Assembly (NCBI RefSeq): GCF_023544465.1
Contig: NZ_JALPVL010000009.1
Coordinates: forward strand, 186,001-250,000
Source of the DNA: Paractinoplanes maris
GTDB taxonomy: Bacteria; Actinomycetota; Actinomycetes; Mycobacteriales; Micromonosporaceae
DNA: 64,000 nucleotides
Direction: 5' to 3'
The notes under the pieces were generated by a model. It was not told the DNA's origin. It saw nothing but the letters and a program-made list of their open reading frames with translations, and ran no database searches. The position numbers and the translations under genes were made by a program. How positions within the stretch are numbered: position 1 is the stretch's first letter; every line of letters begins with the position of its first letter. Of this stretch, positions 14,747 to 23,200 are shown piece after piece.

Positions 14747-17404
14747 GTGAACGGTGATCAAGCTGCCGACGGCGACGCGCCGGGACTGATCGGGCGGGTG
14801 GGGCTCTGGGCCGAGCTGACGGCGTTGCTCGGCGAGGGGGCCGTGCTGCTGGTCGGCCCGGCCGGGATCGGCAAGACCGCGCTGGTGCGACGGTTCACGG
14901 CCGCCGCGGTCGCCGCCGGGCAGGTCGTGGTGCGGGCGCACGGCCGGCCCGGGATGTCCTCCGACCCGTACGCGGGATTGCGCGAACTTCTGGCCGGTCC
15001 GGAGCCGGCGGCGGCGGTGGACGCGTTGCCGGCCCGGCAGCGCGACGCCCTGCGAGCTGCCCTGTCCGGCGCGACCGACGGCATCGACCTGCTGACGCTG
15101 CGCCTGGCGCTGCCGGCGGCGCTCGAGTCACTGGCCGGGGACCGCCCGCTGGTGCTGGTGGTGGATGACGTGGACCGGCTCGACGCGCCCAGCTTCGACC
15201 TGCTCCTCGCGGCGACCGCGACGATCGTCTGGAACCAGCTGCCGGTGGTCGCCCTCTTCGCCGCCCGCGACGACCGGATGCCGCTGGAGCTGGCCGACCT
15301 GGCCCGGGTGGTCACCGTGCCCGCGCTGTCCGAGCCCGAGGCGGAGCGGCTGCTGGACACCGTCGCCGACGCCTCCGGCCGGGCCGACCGGCAGCGGCTG
15401 TTGCGGCTCGCCGCGGGCAACCCGCTGGCCCTGATCGAGCTCGGCGGCCGGGGCGAGCTCCCGGACGACACCGTACGGCTGTTCGTGGACCAGATCCGGC
15501 GGCTTCCGGAGGCCGCCCGCCGGGCCCTGACCTTCGCCGCCGCGGGCGAGAGCCGGATCTCGGTCGTCGCGGCCGCCGACCCCGGGATCACCGTGGACGA
15601 TTGGCAGGACGCCGCGGCGGCCGCCCTGATCGAGGTGTCCGACGGGTGGGTCCGGTTCCGCCATCCGCTGGTCGAGTACGCCGCGCTGCTGGAGGCCGGC
15701 CCGGCCGCCGAACGGGAGGCGCACCGGCTGCTGGCCGCGGTCGTCCCCGATCGTTATCTGGCGCTGTGGCACCGCGCGTCGGCCGCCGAGGGCCACGACC
15801 CGGCACTGGTCGAGGAGCTGGTGGCCGCCACCGAGGAACCCGCGGTCGACCCACCCACCGCGCTGCGCCTGCTGGAGCTCGCGGCCGATCTGTTGCCGGT
15901 CGCCGAGCGGGCCCCGTTGTTGCTGCTGGCGGCCCGGCGCGCGGCGGCGATCGGCCGGGTCAACTGGGCCGCCACCCTGCTCGACCGGGCGCTGGCCGGC
16001 ACCGACCCGGCCGCCGACCCCGGCCTGTACGTCGATCTGCTGGCCCTGGCCAGCTGGACCCTGACCGTGCGCGGCCGGCTGGACGCGAGCGCGCGGATGC
16101 TGCGTACCGCGATGGCCGAACGCCGGGCCGGTGTCACCGACCTGGTCCAGGTCGTGGTGACCGCGGGCTTCCCGGCCTTCCTGATGGGCTCGCCCGAGAT
16201 GGACCGCGACGTCCTCGACGGGCTGCACCGGCTGCCCCCGGGAATCGGCGGGATCACGCTGATGCCGCGCTCGCTGACCGAGCCGGACCCGGGCATGATC
16301 GAGGTGGTGCGGGCCGCGCCGGCCGCCGAGACGCCGGCCGAGGTGCTGCCGATGGCCGCCTTCGCCGGTGGGGCGATGCTGCTCGACGAGCCCGAGCACA
16401 GCCTGCGGATGCTCGGCCCGGCGGTCCGGCTGGTGCTCGACGGGGCCGCGACCTCGGTGTATCTGACCGCGCCGGGCGTGGCCGGCTGGGCCCTGATCGA
16501 TCTCGGCCGGTGGGCCGAGGCCGAGCAGATGATCGTTCCGCTGCTGTCCTTGCCGGTGGCGTCGGAGGCAGCGGTGATCCGGACCGGGGCCTACGCGCAA
16601 CTGGCGGTGATCGCCTACAACCGGGGCCGGATCGACGCCGCCGAGGACTTGCTGCAGCAGGCCCGGCGGCAACTGGACGCGTTCGACGTGCCGGCCTTCG
16701 CGATCCGGCTGCGCTGGGCGCAGGGGACCGCGGCCCTGGCGACCGGCGACCACGACCGGGCCTACGAGCTGCTGCGCGCGGCGGCCGACGCCGACGGGGT
16801 CCACCACATCTGGCAGGTCCTGGTGTTGCCCGACCTGGTCAGCGCGGCCATGCGCACCGGCGCGACCGAGCACGCGAGGACCCTGGTGGACCGCATCGCG
16901 AGCCGCCCGGGGTGGCTGACCGGGCGACGAGCGGCCCGGCTGGCCGCCGCCCGGGCGCTGCTGGCCGACCGGCCCGGCGACCTCGTGACCGACGGGCCCG
17001 GTGCGTGGCCGTTCGAGGAGGCTGTGCTCGCCGTCGAGGTCGCCGACCGGCTGCGCCGCGCCCACCAGCCCGGCCCCGCCCGGACCCGGCTGCTCGACGC
17101 CCTGGAGACCTTCGACCGGATCCGGGCCGGGCGATGGGTCACCCGCACCGAATCCGACCTGCGGGTGCGCGCCCCCGCCGCGCGCACCGACCTGTTCGAG
17201 GCGGTGACCGCGCAGCAGGAGCAGATCGCCCGGCTGGCCGCCGCGGGCCTGACCAACCGAGAGATCGGTGAACAGCTGTTCCTGTCCCCGCGCACGATCG
17301 CGTCTCACCTCTACAAGGTCTTCCCGCTGCTCGGCGTGGCCAACCGGGCCCAGCTGGGCGACCTGCTGGCGACGGCCGACCAGCACCAGCCGGCCGGCCG
17401 ATGA
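14747..17404 (+). CDS. LuxR family LAL-type regulator (first of pair)
   Basis: 885 residues if the GTG at 14747 starts translation; there is no clear ribosome site. An AAA ATPase domain is at the N-terminus, with Walker A VGPAGIGKTAL (about residue 37) and Walker B LVLVVDDVDRLD (about 140), then a long alpha-solenoid of TPR-like helices. A C-terminal LuxR HTH follows (EQIARLAAAGLTNREIGEQLFLSPRTIASHLYKVF). Such LAL proteins are ATP-dependent activators, often of sugar or secondary-metabolite genes. The gene overlaps the next LAL gene by 4 bp, and is divergent from the CoA ligase operon, a possible target. Confidence 0.88.
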   Translation: MNGDQAADGDAPGLIGRVGLWAELTALLGEGAVLLVGPAGIGKTALVRRFTAAAVAAGQVVVRAHGRPGMSSDPYAGLRELLAGPEPAAAVDALPARQRDALRAALSGATDGIDLLTLRLALPAALESLAGDRPLVLVVDDVDRLDAPSFDLLLAATATIVWNQLPVVALFAARDDRMPLELADLARVVTVPALSEPEAERLLDTVADASGRADRQRLLRLAAGNPLALIELGGRGELPDDTVRLFVDQIRRLPEAARRALTFAAAGESRISVVAAADPGITVDDWQDAAAAALIEVSDGWVRFRHPLVEYAALLEAGPAAEREAHRLLAAVVPDRYLALWHRASAAEGHDPALVEELVAATEEPAVDPPTALRLLELAADLLPVAERAPLLLLAARRAAAIGRVNWAATLLDRALAGTDPAADPGLYVDLLALASWTLTVRGRLDASARMLRTAMAERRAGVTDLVQVVVTAGFPAFLMGSPEMDRDVLDGLHRLPPGIGGITLMPRSLTEPDPGMIEVVRAAPAAETPAEVLPMAAFAGGAMLLDEPEHSLRMLGPAVRLVLDGAATSVYLTAPGVAGWALIDLGRWAEAEQMIVPLLSLPVASEAAVIRTGAYAQLAVIAYNRGRIDAAEDLLQQARRQLDAFDVPAFAIRLRWAQGTAALATGDHDRAYELLRAAADADGVHHIWQVLVLPDLVSAAMRTGATEHARTLVDRIASRPGWLTGRRAARLAAARALLADRPGDLVTDGPGAWPFEEAVLAVEVADRLRRAHQPGPARTRLLDALETFDRIRAGRWVTRTESDLRVRAPAARTDLFEAVTAQQEQIARLAAAGLTNREIGEQLFLSPRTIASHLYKVFPLLGVANRAQLGDLLATADQHQPAGR

Positions 17405-19902
17405 GCGGGCCGACCGGCCGGGAGGACGTCCTCGGCGCGCTGGCGGCGGGCGGCTCGGTGCTGATCGCCGGCGGCCGGGGGACGGGCCGCACCGCCGTGC
17501 TGGCCGAGGCCGCCCGCCGCTTCACCGCCGCCGGCGGGTCCGTGCTGGCCACCCGGGTCCTGGCCGGTGACGGCGCGGTGCCCCTGGCCGCCCTGCAACG
17601 CCTCCTGGCCCCGGTCCGGGACCGGGCCGTCGACCTGCCGCCGGACGCCAAGACCACGCTGGACAGCCTGTTCGGCACCGGCGGCCCGGACCACGGCCCG
17701 GTGCCGTCGGCCGGCACCCTGGCCCGCGCCGTCGGCCACCTGACCGCCGCGATCGAGGCCGAGGGGCGCTGGCTGTGGTGCGTCGACGACCTGGACCGCT
17801 GCGACCCGGCCTCGGCGTCCGTGATCACCACGAGCGGGGTCCCGGTCCTGGCCACCGCGGTGACCCCGCCGCCCGGCCTGGCCTGGCCGGTGGTCCGGCT
17901 GAACCCGCTGCCCCGGACCGCCGCCGCCGGCCTGCTCGCCGGGCTGCCCGGAGCGGCCTCGCACCCGGCCGCACATGTCGTGCTGGCCCAGGCCGGCGGC
18001 AACCCGCTGGCGCTGGTCGAGCTGGCCCGGACACTGCCGCCGGCGGCCGGTCTGCCGGCCACGGTCACCGAGCTGCCGGTCCCGGCCCGGCTGCGCGGCG
18101 CGCTCGCCCCGGCCGTCGCCCAGCTCGAACCGGCCGAGCTGGACGCCGCCGTGCTGGCCGCGCTGGCCGTCGAGGCACCGGCCCGCGAGCCGGCCGGCCG
18201 GTGGGATCAGCTCGTCGCTCCGGACGTGTGGGACCGGCTGATCAGCGCGGGCATCGTGCGACCGGGCCGCCGGCACCGCCCGAGCCACCCGGTCGTCCGG
18301 GCGGCCGTCCTCGACCGGGCCGGGCCGGCCGCGCAGCAGGAAGTCCGGCGGCGGCTCGCCGCCCACCTCGACCCGGCCGGTCCGGCGTACGCGTGGCATC
18401 GCGCCCGCGGCGGCCAGGAGCTCACCGCGGCCCAGGCCACGGCACTCGAGCACGCCGGTCACGCGCTGGCCGCCACCGGCCGGCTGCGGCCGGCGGCCTA
18501 CGCCCTGGCCATGGCGGCCGAGCACACGCCGCCCTCCCCCGTGGCCGACCGGCGCCGGGATCAGGCCGTCCACTGTGCGCTGTCGGCCGGGGAGGTCGCC
18601 TGGGCCGATCGGATCGCCGCCGGCGGCGTCAATCCCGGAGCGTCGATCATCGATCTGGTCGGACAGGCCTGGCTGCGCGGCGACGATCGGTCCCGGGCGG
18701 CGCTGCGCTCGGCCGTGAACCATCCGCGGCCGGCCTGGGTCGAGGCGATCACCGACGACGCCGACCCCGGCGGCCGGTTCGCCCGCGAGATGCACCAGGA
18801 CCGGCCCCACCCGGGCATCGCGCAGCTCACCCCTGCGCAGCAGTGGACCATGTACGGGGTGATGGCGCTGTCCCGGCACGAGACCACACAGGCGCGGCGC
18901 TATCTGCTCGAGGCCACCGATCTGGCCCCCGGCGCCGGCTACCAGCTGCCGATCGCGGCGACCGCCCTGGCCTGGGCCGAGTTCGACGCGGGCGAGCTCG
19001 ACCGGGCCGACCGCACCGTGGCGGCGGCGCTGCGCAATCCGGCGGTGGGCGGCGAGGTCGCCGACCTCGTACGGGCCGGGGCCTTCACCGTACGGGCGGC
19101 GGTGGCCCTGCTGCAGGAGCGGGACGACCGCGAGGAACGCCTGCGGGACGTCCTCGACGGCCCGGTGGCGGCCGCCCCCGCGCACGAGCAGCGCCTGATC
19201 CGGGCCCGGGGCCAGGCCGACGCCATCGCCGGGGACTTCGACCTGGCCTTCCGTCGCTTGCGGCGCCTTTATGACGACGACGGGCAGCCGGTGCACTACC
19301 GCGTCTCCGACCTCGGCCTGGCCGACCTGGTGAGCGCGGCGGTGACGCTGGACCGGGCCGGCGAGGTGACGGCAATCGTCGCCGCCGCCGAGCCGCGGGT
19401 CCGGGCGCTGGGGTCGCTCCGGCTCACCGCCATCTGGCAGCGCGCCCGGGCCCTGCTCGCCGGGCGGGACGCCGCGGCGGAGACGCACTACCGGCTCGCG
19501 CTGGACGATCCCGGCACCGGTCAGTGGCCGGTCGAACGCGCGGCCGCCGCCGTCGACTACGCCCGCTGGCTGCGCCGCGGGCGCCGACCGGCCGAGTCGC
19601 GGGCCCTGCTCGAGTCCGCGCGCGACGCCTTCGCCGCGGCCCGGCTCCCGGCCTGGCGGGCCCGCGCCGACAGCGAACTGGCGGCGGCCGCGGCACCGGC
19701 CCATCGCGACGTCACCGCCCAGCTCACCCCGCAGCAACGCGAAGTGGTCCGGCTGGCCGCCCAGGGCCTGACCAACCAGCAGATCGCCACCCGGCTGGCG
19801 TTGTCGCCGCGTACCGTCAGCACCCACCTGGCCCGGGCGTTCCCGGTGCTCGGGGTCACCCGGCGGGCCCAGCTCCGCGCGGTCCTCGACCCGCCCGGCT
19901 GA
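17401..19902 (+). CDS. LuxR family LAL-type regulator (second of pair), altered Walker A
   Basis: 833 residues beginning at ATG 17401 inside the previous stop (ATGA). The layout parallels the first LAL: an N-terminal ATPase-like domain, helical repeats and a C-terminal LuxR HTH (EVVRLAAQGLTNQQIATRLALSPRTVSTHLARAF). The P-loop reads AGGRGTGRTAV, so the invariant Walker Lys is Arg. The Walker B region is reduced to LWCVDDLDRC. The protein may bind nucleotide weakly or act as a regulatory partner of the first LAL. Hetero-complex formation is inferred from coupling and the complementary ATPase state. Confidence 0.85.
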   Translation: MSGPTGREDVLGALAAGGSVLIAGGRGTGRTAVLAEAARRFTAAGGSVLATRVLAGDGAVPLAALQRLLAPVRDRAVDLPPDAKTTLDSLFGTGGPDHGPVPSAGTLARAVGHLTAAIEAEGRWLWCVDDLDRCDPASASVITTSGVPVLATAVTPPPGLAWPVVRLNPLPRTAAAGLLAGLPGAASHPAAHVVLAQAGGNPLALVELARTLPPAAGLPATVTELPVPARLRGALAPAVAQLEPAELDAAVLAALAVEAPAREPAGRWDQLVAPDVWDRLISAGIVRPGRRHRPSHPVVRAAVLDRAGPAAQQEVRRRLAAHLDPAGPAYAWHRARGGQELTAAQATALEHAGHALAATGRLRPAAYALAMAAEHTPPSPVADRRRDQAVHCALSAGEVAWADRIAAGGVNPGASIIDLVGQAWLRGDDRSRAALRSAVNHPRPAWVEAITDDADPGGRFAREMHQDRPHPGIAQLTPAQQWTMYGVMALSRHETTQARRYLLEATDLAPGAGYQLPIAATALAWAEFDAGELDRADRTVAAALRNPAVGGEVADLVRAGAFTVRAAVALLQERDDREERLRDVLDGPVAAAPAHEQRLIRARGQADAIAGDFDLAFRRLRRLYDDDGQPVHYRVSDLGLADLVSAAVTLDRAGEVTAIVAAAEPRVRALGSLRLTAIWQRARALLAGRDAAAETHYRLALDDPGTGQWPVERAAAAVDYARWLRRGRRPAESRALLESARDAFAAARLPAWRARADSELAAAAAPAHRDVTAQLTPQQREVVRLAAQGLTNQQIATRLALSPRTVSTHLARAFPVLGVTRRAQLRAVLDPPG

Positions 19903-19987
19903 GGCCGTCAGTCATTCAACGGACGACGACCCCCACCCGCGCTCGGCAGCATGGCGGCATCACATCCGGCGCACAGGGGAGACCACC

Positions 19988-20704
19988 ATGCCGCAGAACC
20001 CGACCATCGTCCTGATCCACGGAGCGTTCGCCGACGCCGCGTCCTGGGCCCCGGTCACCCGGGAGCTTCTCGACCGCGGATACCGGGTGCTGGTCCCGCC
20101 GGTCTACAACCGCAGCCTGATCGAGGACGCCGCCTCGGTCAAGGCGTTCGTCGAGTCCGTCGAGGGCCCGGTCGTGCTGGCCGGCCACTCGTACGGCGGG
20201 GCCGTCATCACCGTGGCGGGCGTCGCCGACAACGTGGCCGCGCTGGTCTACGTCTCCGGCTACGCCCTGGAGGAGGGCGAGAGCCTGGCCCAGCTGCAGG
20301 GCGGCTTCCCCGATTCCGACCTCGCGGCCAACCTCGTCTACACGCCCTACCCGGTGGCCGGCGGCGAGCCCGGGACCGACGTCTCGGTGAAGGTCGACGC
20401 CTTCCCGGCCGTGTTCGCCGCGGGTGTCGACCCCCGGGTGGCCGAGGTGCTGGCCGTGTCCCAGCGCCCGCTGTCGGCGGTCGCGTTCGGCGAGACCGCG
20501 CCGGTGGCCGCCTGGAAGACCAAGCCCGGCTGGGGCATCGTCTCGGCCGCCGACCACACCATCAACCCGAACGTCGAGCGCTTCGGCTACAAGCGGGCCG
20601 GCCTGCGCGAGGTTGTCGAACTGGACGGCCCGCACCTGGTCATGCACGCGCTGCCGGCGCGGGTCGCCGACGTCATCGAGACCGCCGCCCGCGCCTCCGC
20701 GTGA
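19988..20704 (+). CDS. Alpha/beta hydrolase (hydroxynitrile lyase/esterase-like)
   Basis: 238 residues. The oxyanion segment IVLIHGAFADAASW and the nucleophile elbow VLAGHSYGGAVI (Ser68) place it in the small alpha/beta hydrolases that resemble plant methyl-esterase and hydroxynitrile lyase proteins. The catalytic His lies in LDGPHLVMHALP near the C-terminus. Many bacterial members have unknown substrates and include a PxxAAVFAADV segment, here FPAVFAAGVDP. GGGGA is upstream of the ATG. It overlaps the next hydrolase gene by GTGA and lies 85 bp after the LAL pair, whose target it may be. Confidence 0.85.
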   Translation: MPQNPTIVLIHGAFADAASWAPVTRELLDRGYRVLVPPVYNRSLIEDAASVKAFVESVEGPVVLAGHSYGGAVITVAGVADNVAALVYVSGYALEEGESLAQLQGGFPDSDLAANLVYTPYPVAGGEPGTDVSVKVDAFPAVFAAGVDPRVAEVLAVSQRPLSAVAFGETAPVAAWKTKPGWGIVSAADHTINPNVERFGYKRAGLREVVELDGPHLVMHALPARVADVIETAARASA

Positions 20705-21513
20705 TCACCGTGCGGGACCGGCCGGTCCGGATGGCGGGGATCGACGAGCAGTGGATCACCATCGACGGTGGACCGGCCGGCCCGGTCCGGGTGAGCATCG
20801 TGCGCCCCGAGGGGGCGACCGGAACGCTGCCGGTGGTGCTCCACACGCACGGCGCCCCAGCGGTGTCCGGCGACGAACACACCCACGACCGCCTGATGCG
20901 CGACCTGGCCACCGGCACCGGCGCCGCGGTGGTCTGCCCGCGCGACCCGGTCGCCGACGAGCAGTCGTACGCGGCCGCGCGCTGGGTGACCACCCAGGGC
21001 GGGGAGCACGGCCTGGACGGCTCGCGGATGGCCGTGGCCGGGGACTCGGTCGGCGGCCGCACGGCCATCGCGCTGACCCTGCTGGCCCGTGAGCGCGGGG
21101 ACGTCACGTTCCGCGGCCAGGTGCTGTTCTGCCCGGTCACCGGCACCGACAAGCACCTGCGGTTCGCCGAGGGATACTGGCTGCGCCGCGACGCCCTGAT
21201 GTGGTTCTGGGACCAGCACACGACCGGCGCCGCCGAGCGGAAGCCGGCGCCGTGGGCCACCACCGAGGACCTCACCGGCCTGCCGCCGGCCCTGGTGGTG
21301 ACGGGCGAGTGCGACGGCCAGCGCGACGAGGGCGAAAGCTACGCGACGCGCTTACGCGCCGCCGGCGTCCGGGTCACCGCAGTCCGGTACGGCGGAATCA
21401 CCCACGACTTCGTCACGGCCGGCAGCCGCCCCGACACCCCACAGGCCCGCGCCGCCGTGGCCCAGGCCGTGGCCCACCTGTCGTCCGTCCTGGCTTCCCC
21501 ACTCCCACGCTGA
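20701..21513 (+). CDS. Alpha/beta hydrolase fold esterase (HSL-like)
   Basis: 270 residues from GTG 20701, which overlaps the previous stop. The fold resembles hormone-sensitive-lipase-type esterases: oxyanion motif LHTHGAPAVSGDEHTHD (a variant of HGGG), nucleophile VAGDSVGGRTA (Ser116), the PALVVTGECDGQRDEGESYA segment with the catalytic Asp, and GITHDF with the catalytic His. It probably hydrolyses acyl esters in the cytosol. The HGGG variant could alter substrate choice. It forms a two-gene unit with the preceding hydrolase. Confidence 0.82.
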   Translation: MITVRDRPVRMAGIDEQWITIDGGPAGPVRVSIVRPEGATGTLPVVLHTHGAPAVSGDEHTHDRLMRDLATGTGAAVVCPRDPVADEQSYAAARWVTTQGGEHGLDGSRMAVAGDSVGGRTAIALTLLARERGDVTFRGQVLFCPVTGTDKHLRFAEGYWLRRDALMWFWDQHTTGAAERKPAPWATTEDLTGLPPALVVTGECDGQRDEGESYATRLRAAGVRVTAVRYGGITHDFVTAGSRPDTPQARAAVAQAVAHLSSVLASPLPR

Positions 21514-21600
21514 ACCCCAGCCGGGGTCAAGCAGTGCTGGGCACCGCGGGTACGAGTCACCTCGCGCAGAAGGGGGCACCCTGAGCAGCGCGGGGCACCT
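21514..21600. other. Start of a 759-bp gene-free, repeat-rich stretch
   Basis: From the esterase stop to the small membrane protein start at 22273 no supported gene is seen. This first part contains degenerate fragments related to the adjacent 17-bp repeat (for example GAGCAGCGCGGGGCACCT at 21583-21600). Confidence 0.5.
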
Positions 21601-21702
21601 CGCAGTGGGGGGCACCTGGCAGTGGGGGGCACCTCGCAGTGGGGGGCACCTCGCAGTGGGGGGCACCTCGCAGTGGGGGGCACCTCGCAGTGGGGGGCAC
21701 CT
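21601..21702. repeat. 17-bp tandem repeat, six units
   Basis: Six units of CGCAGTGGGGGGCACCT lie head to tail (21601, 21618, 21635, 21652, 21669, 21686). Only the first base of the second unit differs. Degenerate copies flank it on both sides to about 21583 and 21737. All frames through it are open, which creates false ORFs on both strands. The six-G runs could favour slippage or G-quadruplex formation on the plus strand. Confidence 0.95.
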
Positions 21703-21770
21703 CGCGCAGTGCGGGCACCCCGCGCAGTGCGGGGCACGGGCTCGGGCATCGCGGCCATCGGTCGGCCTCG

Positions 21771-21894
21771 GTCGAACAGCAAGGGACCCTCGCAAGCTGC
21801 GGTTGAACAGCACGGGACGCTCGCAAGCTGAGGTCGGGCAGCATGGGGCGTACGCCAGCTGTCGTCGAGCAACACGGGGCACTAGCCGGCCGCG
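21771..21894. repeat. 31-bp tandem repeat, four units
   Basis: Four consecutive 31-bp units (21771-21801, 21802-21832, 21833-21863, 21864-21894) share GTCGARCAGCAYGGGRC and a tail CTCGCAAGCTGNG; the last unit is the most diverged. It is a second, older repeat family immediately after the 17-bp array. Confidence 0.8.
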
Positions 21895-22272
21895 GCCGGT
21901 TGGCACGTGTTACCTGTCGTTCGCGGTGCGGCTGGCGGGAGCCATCGGCCGGGTGGCATCGGCGTTTGTGATGGGACTCGCGGGCCATTGGTCAGGTGGC
22001 ATCCGTCAGGCGTGGTGGGGCTGCGCGGGATACCGGTGGGCCGCGGTTGGGTGGCACCGATCACTGGTCAACCGGGCCGGGTGGCGGGGGTCACCGGCAC
22101 TCGCGTCTGGTTGGCGTCCGTCGCGATGGTGAAGCGCCGGGCGCCAAGCAGCGAGAATGCGGACGACTACCGGATGGCTGGTATCGCGGGATTGGGGCCA
22201 GCAGCATTGCGGGGGTGTCCAGTCCGGAGAACCGTGGGCCGCACGAGGAAGCCTCCCGAAAGGACCGGACCG
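21895..22272. other. Non-coding remainder with a recurring GGTGGCAYC word
   Basis: No supported gene. The word GGTGGCAYC or a near match recurs (about 21902, 21952, 21995, 22050, 22080) at intervals of about 40-55 bp, suggesting a further decayed repeat family. The last 60 bp before 22273 must hold the promoter and leader of the small membrane protein; no clear hexamers are visible. Confidence 0.4.
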
Positions 22273-22734
22273 ATGGCCAGTCACGCATTGCCCACCAGAT
22301 CGCATGTCGCCTGGCGCGACATCCCGATCGTTCAGCGCGTCCTCGCCGTGGTGACCGCGGCGCTGCTGGGAGTGGACGGATATGTCCATCTGAAACACGC
22401 CGCCCAGTACGACCAGTTCCGCTCGTCGGTGATGAGCGAGGGCACACTCTTCCGCATCCAGGCGGTGGTGGCGATCGTGGTCGCCCTCGCCCTGCTCATC
22501 CGGCCCGGCGTCATCACCTGGATCATCTCGCTGCTGGTCGCGGGCAGCGCCGCCGTGGCGGTGACCCTCTACACGTACGTGAATGTCGGCCAGCTGGGCC
22601 CGCTGCCCAACCTGTACGAGGGCACCTGGAACGTTCCAGGCAAGGTTGGTTCGGCCGTGGCCGAAACGATCGCCGCCTTGATCTCGATCGCGGGTTTGGT
22701 GCTGGCCCTGCGCTCCCGCCGGGCTCACACCTGA
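22273..22734 (+). CDS. Small four-helix membrane protein
   Basis: 153 residues from ATG 22273 with GAAAGGA upstream. Four hydrophobic segments are apparent: VLAVVTAALLGVDGYVHL, IQAVVAIVVALALLI, VITWIISLLVAGSAAVAVTLY and AVAETIAALISIAGLVLAL. A short charged C-terminus (RSRRAHT) follows. The pattern HLKHAAQYD after helix 1 recalls small actinobacterial DoxX-like or unknown integral membrane proteins, but no family is claimed. The gene stands alone between repeat-rich gaps. Confidence 0.7.
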   Translation: MASHALPTRSHVAWRDIPIVQRVLAVVTAALLGVDGYVHLKHAAQYDQFRSSVMSEGTLFRIQAVVAIVVALALLIRPGVITWIISLLVAGSAAVAVTLYTYVNVGQLGPLPNLYEGTWNVPGKVGSAVAETIAALISIAGLVLALRSRRAHT

Positions 22735-23200
22735 CCAGCCCACCGGCCGACCGGGCGGACATCTGATCAGCCCGGCCGACCGAGTGAAACCCGCTCAGCT
22801 CACCGGCGGACGCCCGATCAGCCGCCGACGAAGTCAAAATCTGCTCAACCCGCCATGCGAACGCCCTTCAGCCCACTGGCGGGGCGCGCCTTTCGGCTCA
22901 CCGGCCAAGAGAGCACTATGTAGTCCCCTGGCCGGATGAGCGCTTTCGGCCCTTCACCCGGGTGAGCGCCTTTCAGCGCACTGGCCGGGCGGACGCCATT
23001 CAGTCCACTGGTCAAGCGAGCGCCATTCAGTCCCCGGGCCCGGCATCACGGTGCAGCTCGGTGGGGTGTCGACCGGGGCTGGGGCGGGGCGAGCGCCTTT
23101 CGGCCCTTTGGCCGGGTGAGCGCCTTCAGTGCACTGGCCGGGCGGACGCCACTCAGCCGACTGAGCGAACAACTGATCAGCCCGCCCGATGGACGGCTGG
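22735..23200. repeat. Degenerate 27-bp minisatellite filling a 466-bp intergenic gap
   Basis: Units of about 27 bp with the form TTCAGYNCACTGGCCGGGCG then GACGCCA run through the gap. Well-formed copies are at 22917-22943, 22944-22970, 22972-22998, 22999-23025 and near 23098-23151, with more decayed copies on either side. No gene is supported. It separates the small membrane protein from the convergent ABC permease gene and may act as a spacer or terminator-like region. Confidence 0.75.

Noticed and set aside
21605..22132. Plus-strand frame with MGGTWQWGAPRSGG repeats
   Set aside because: It is simply the 17-bp array read in one frame. All other frames are open as well, and there is no ribosome site.
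21601..23200. CRISPR array
   Set aside because: The repeats are contiguous with no unique spacers of constant size, and there are no cas genes in the window.
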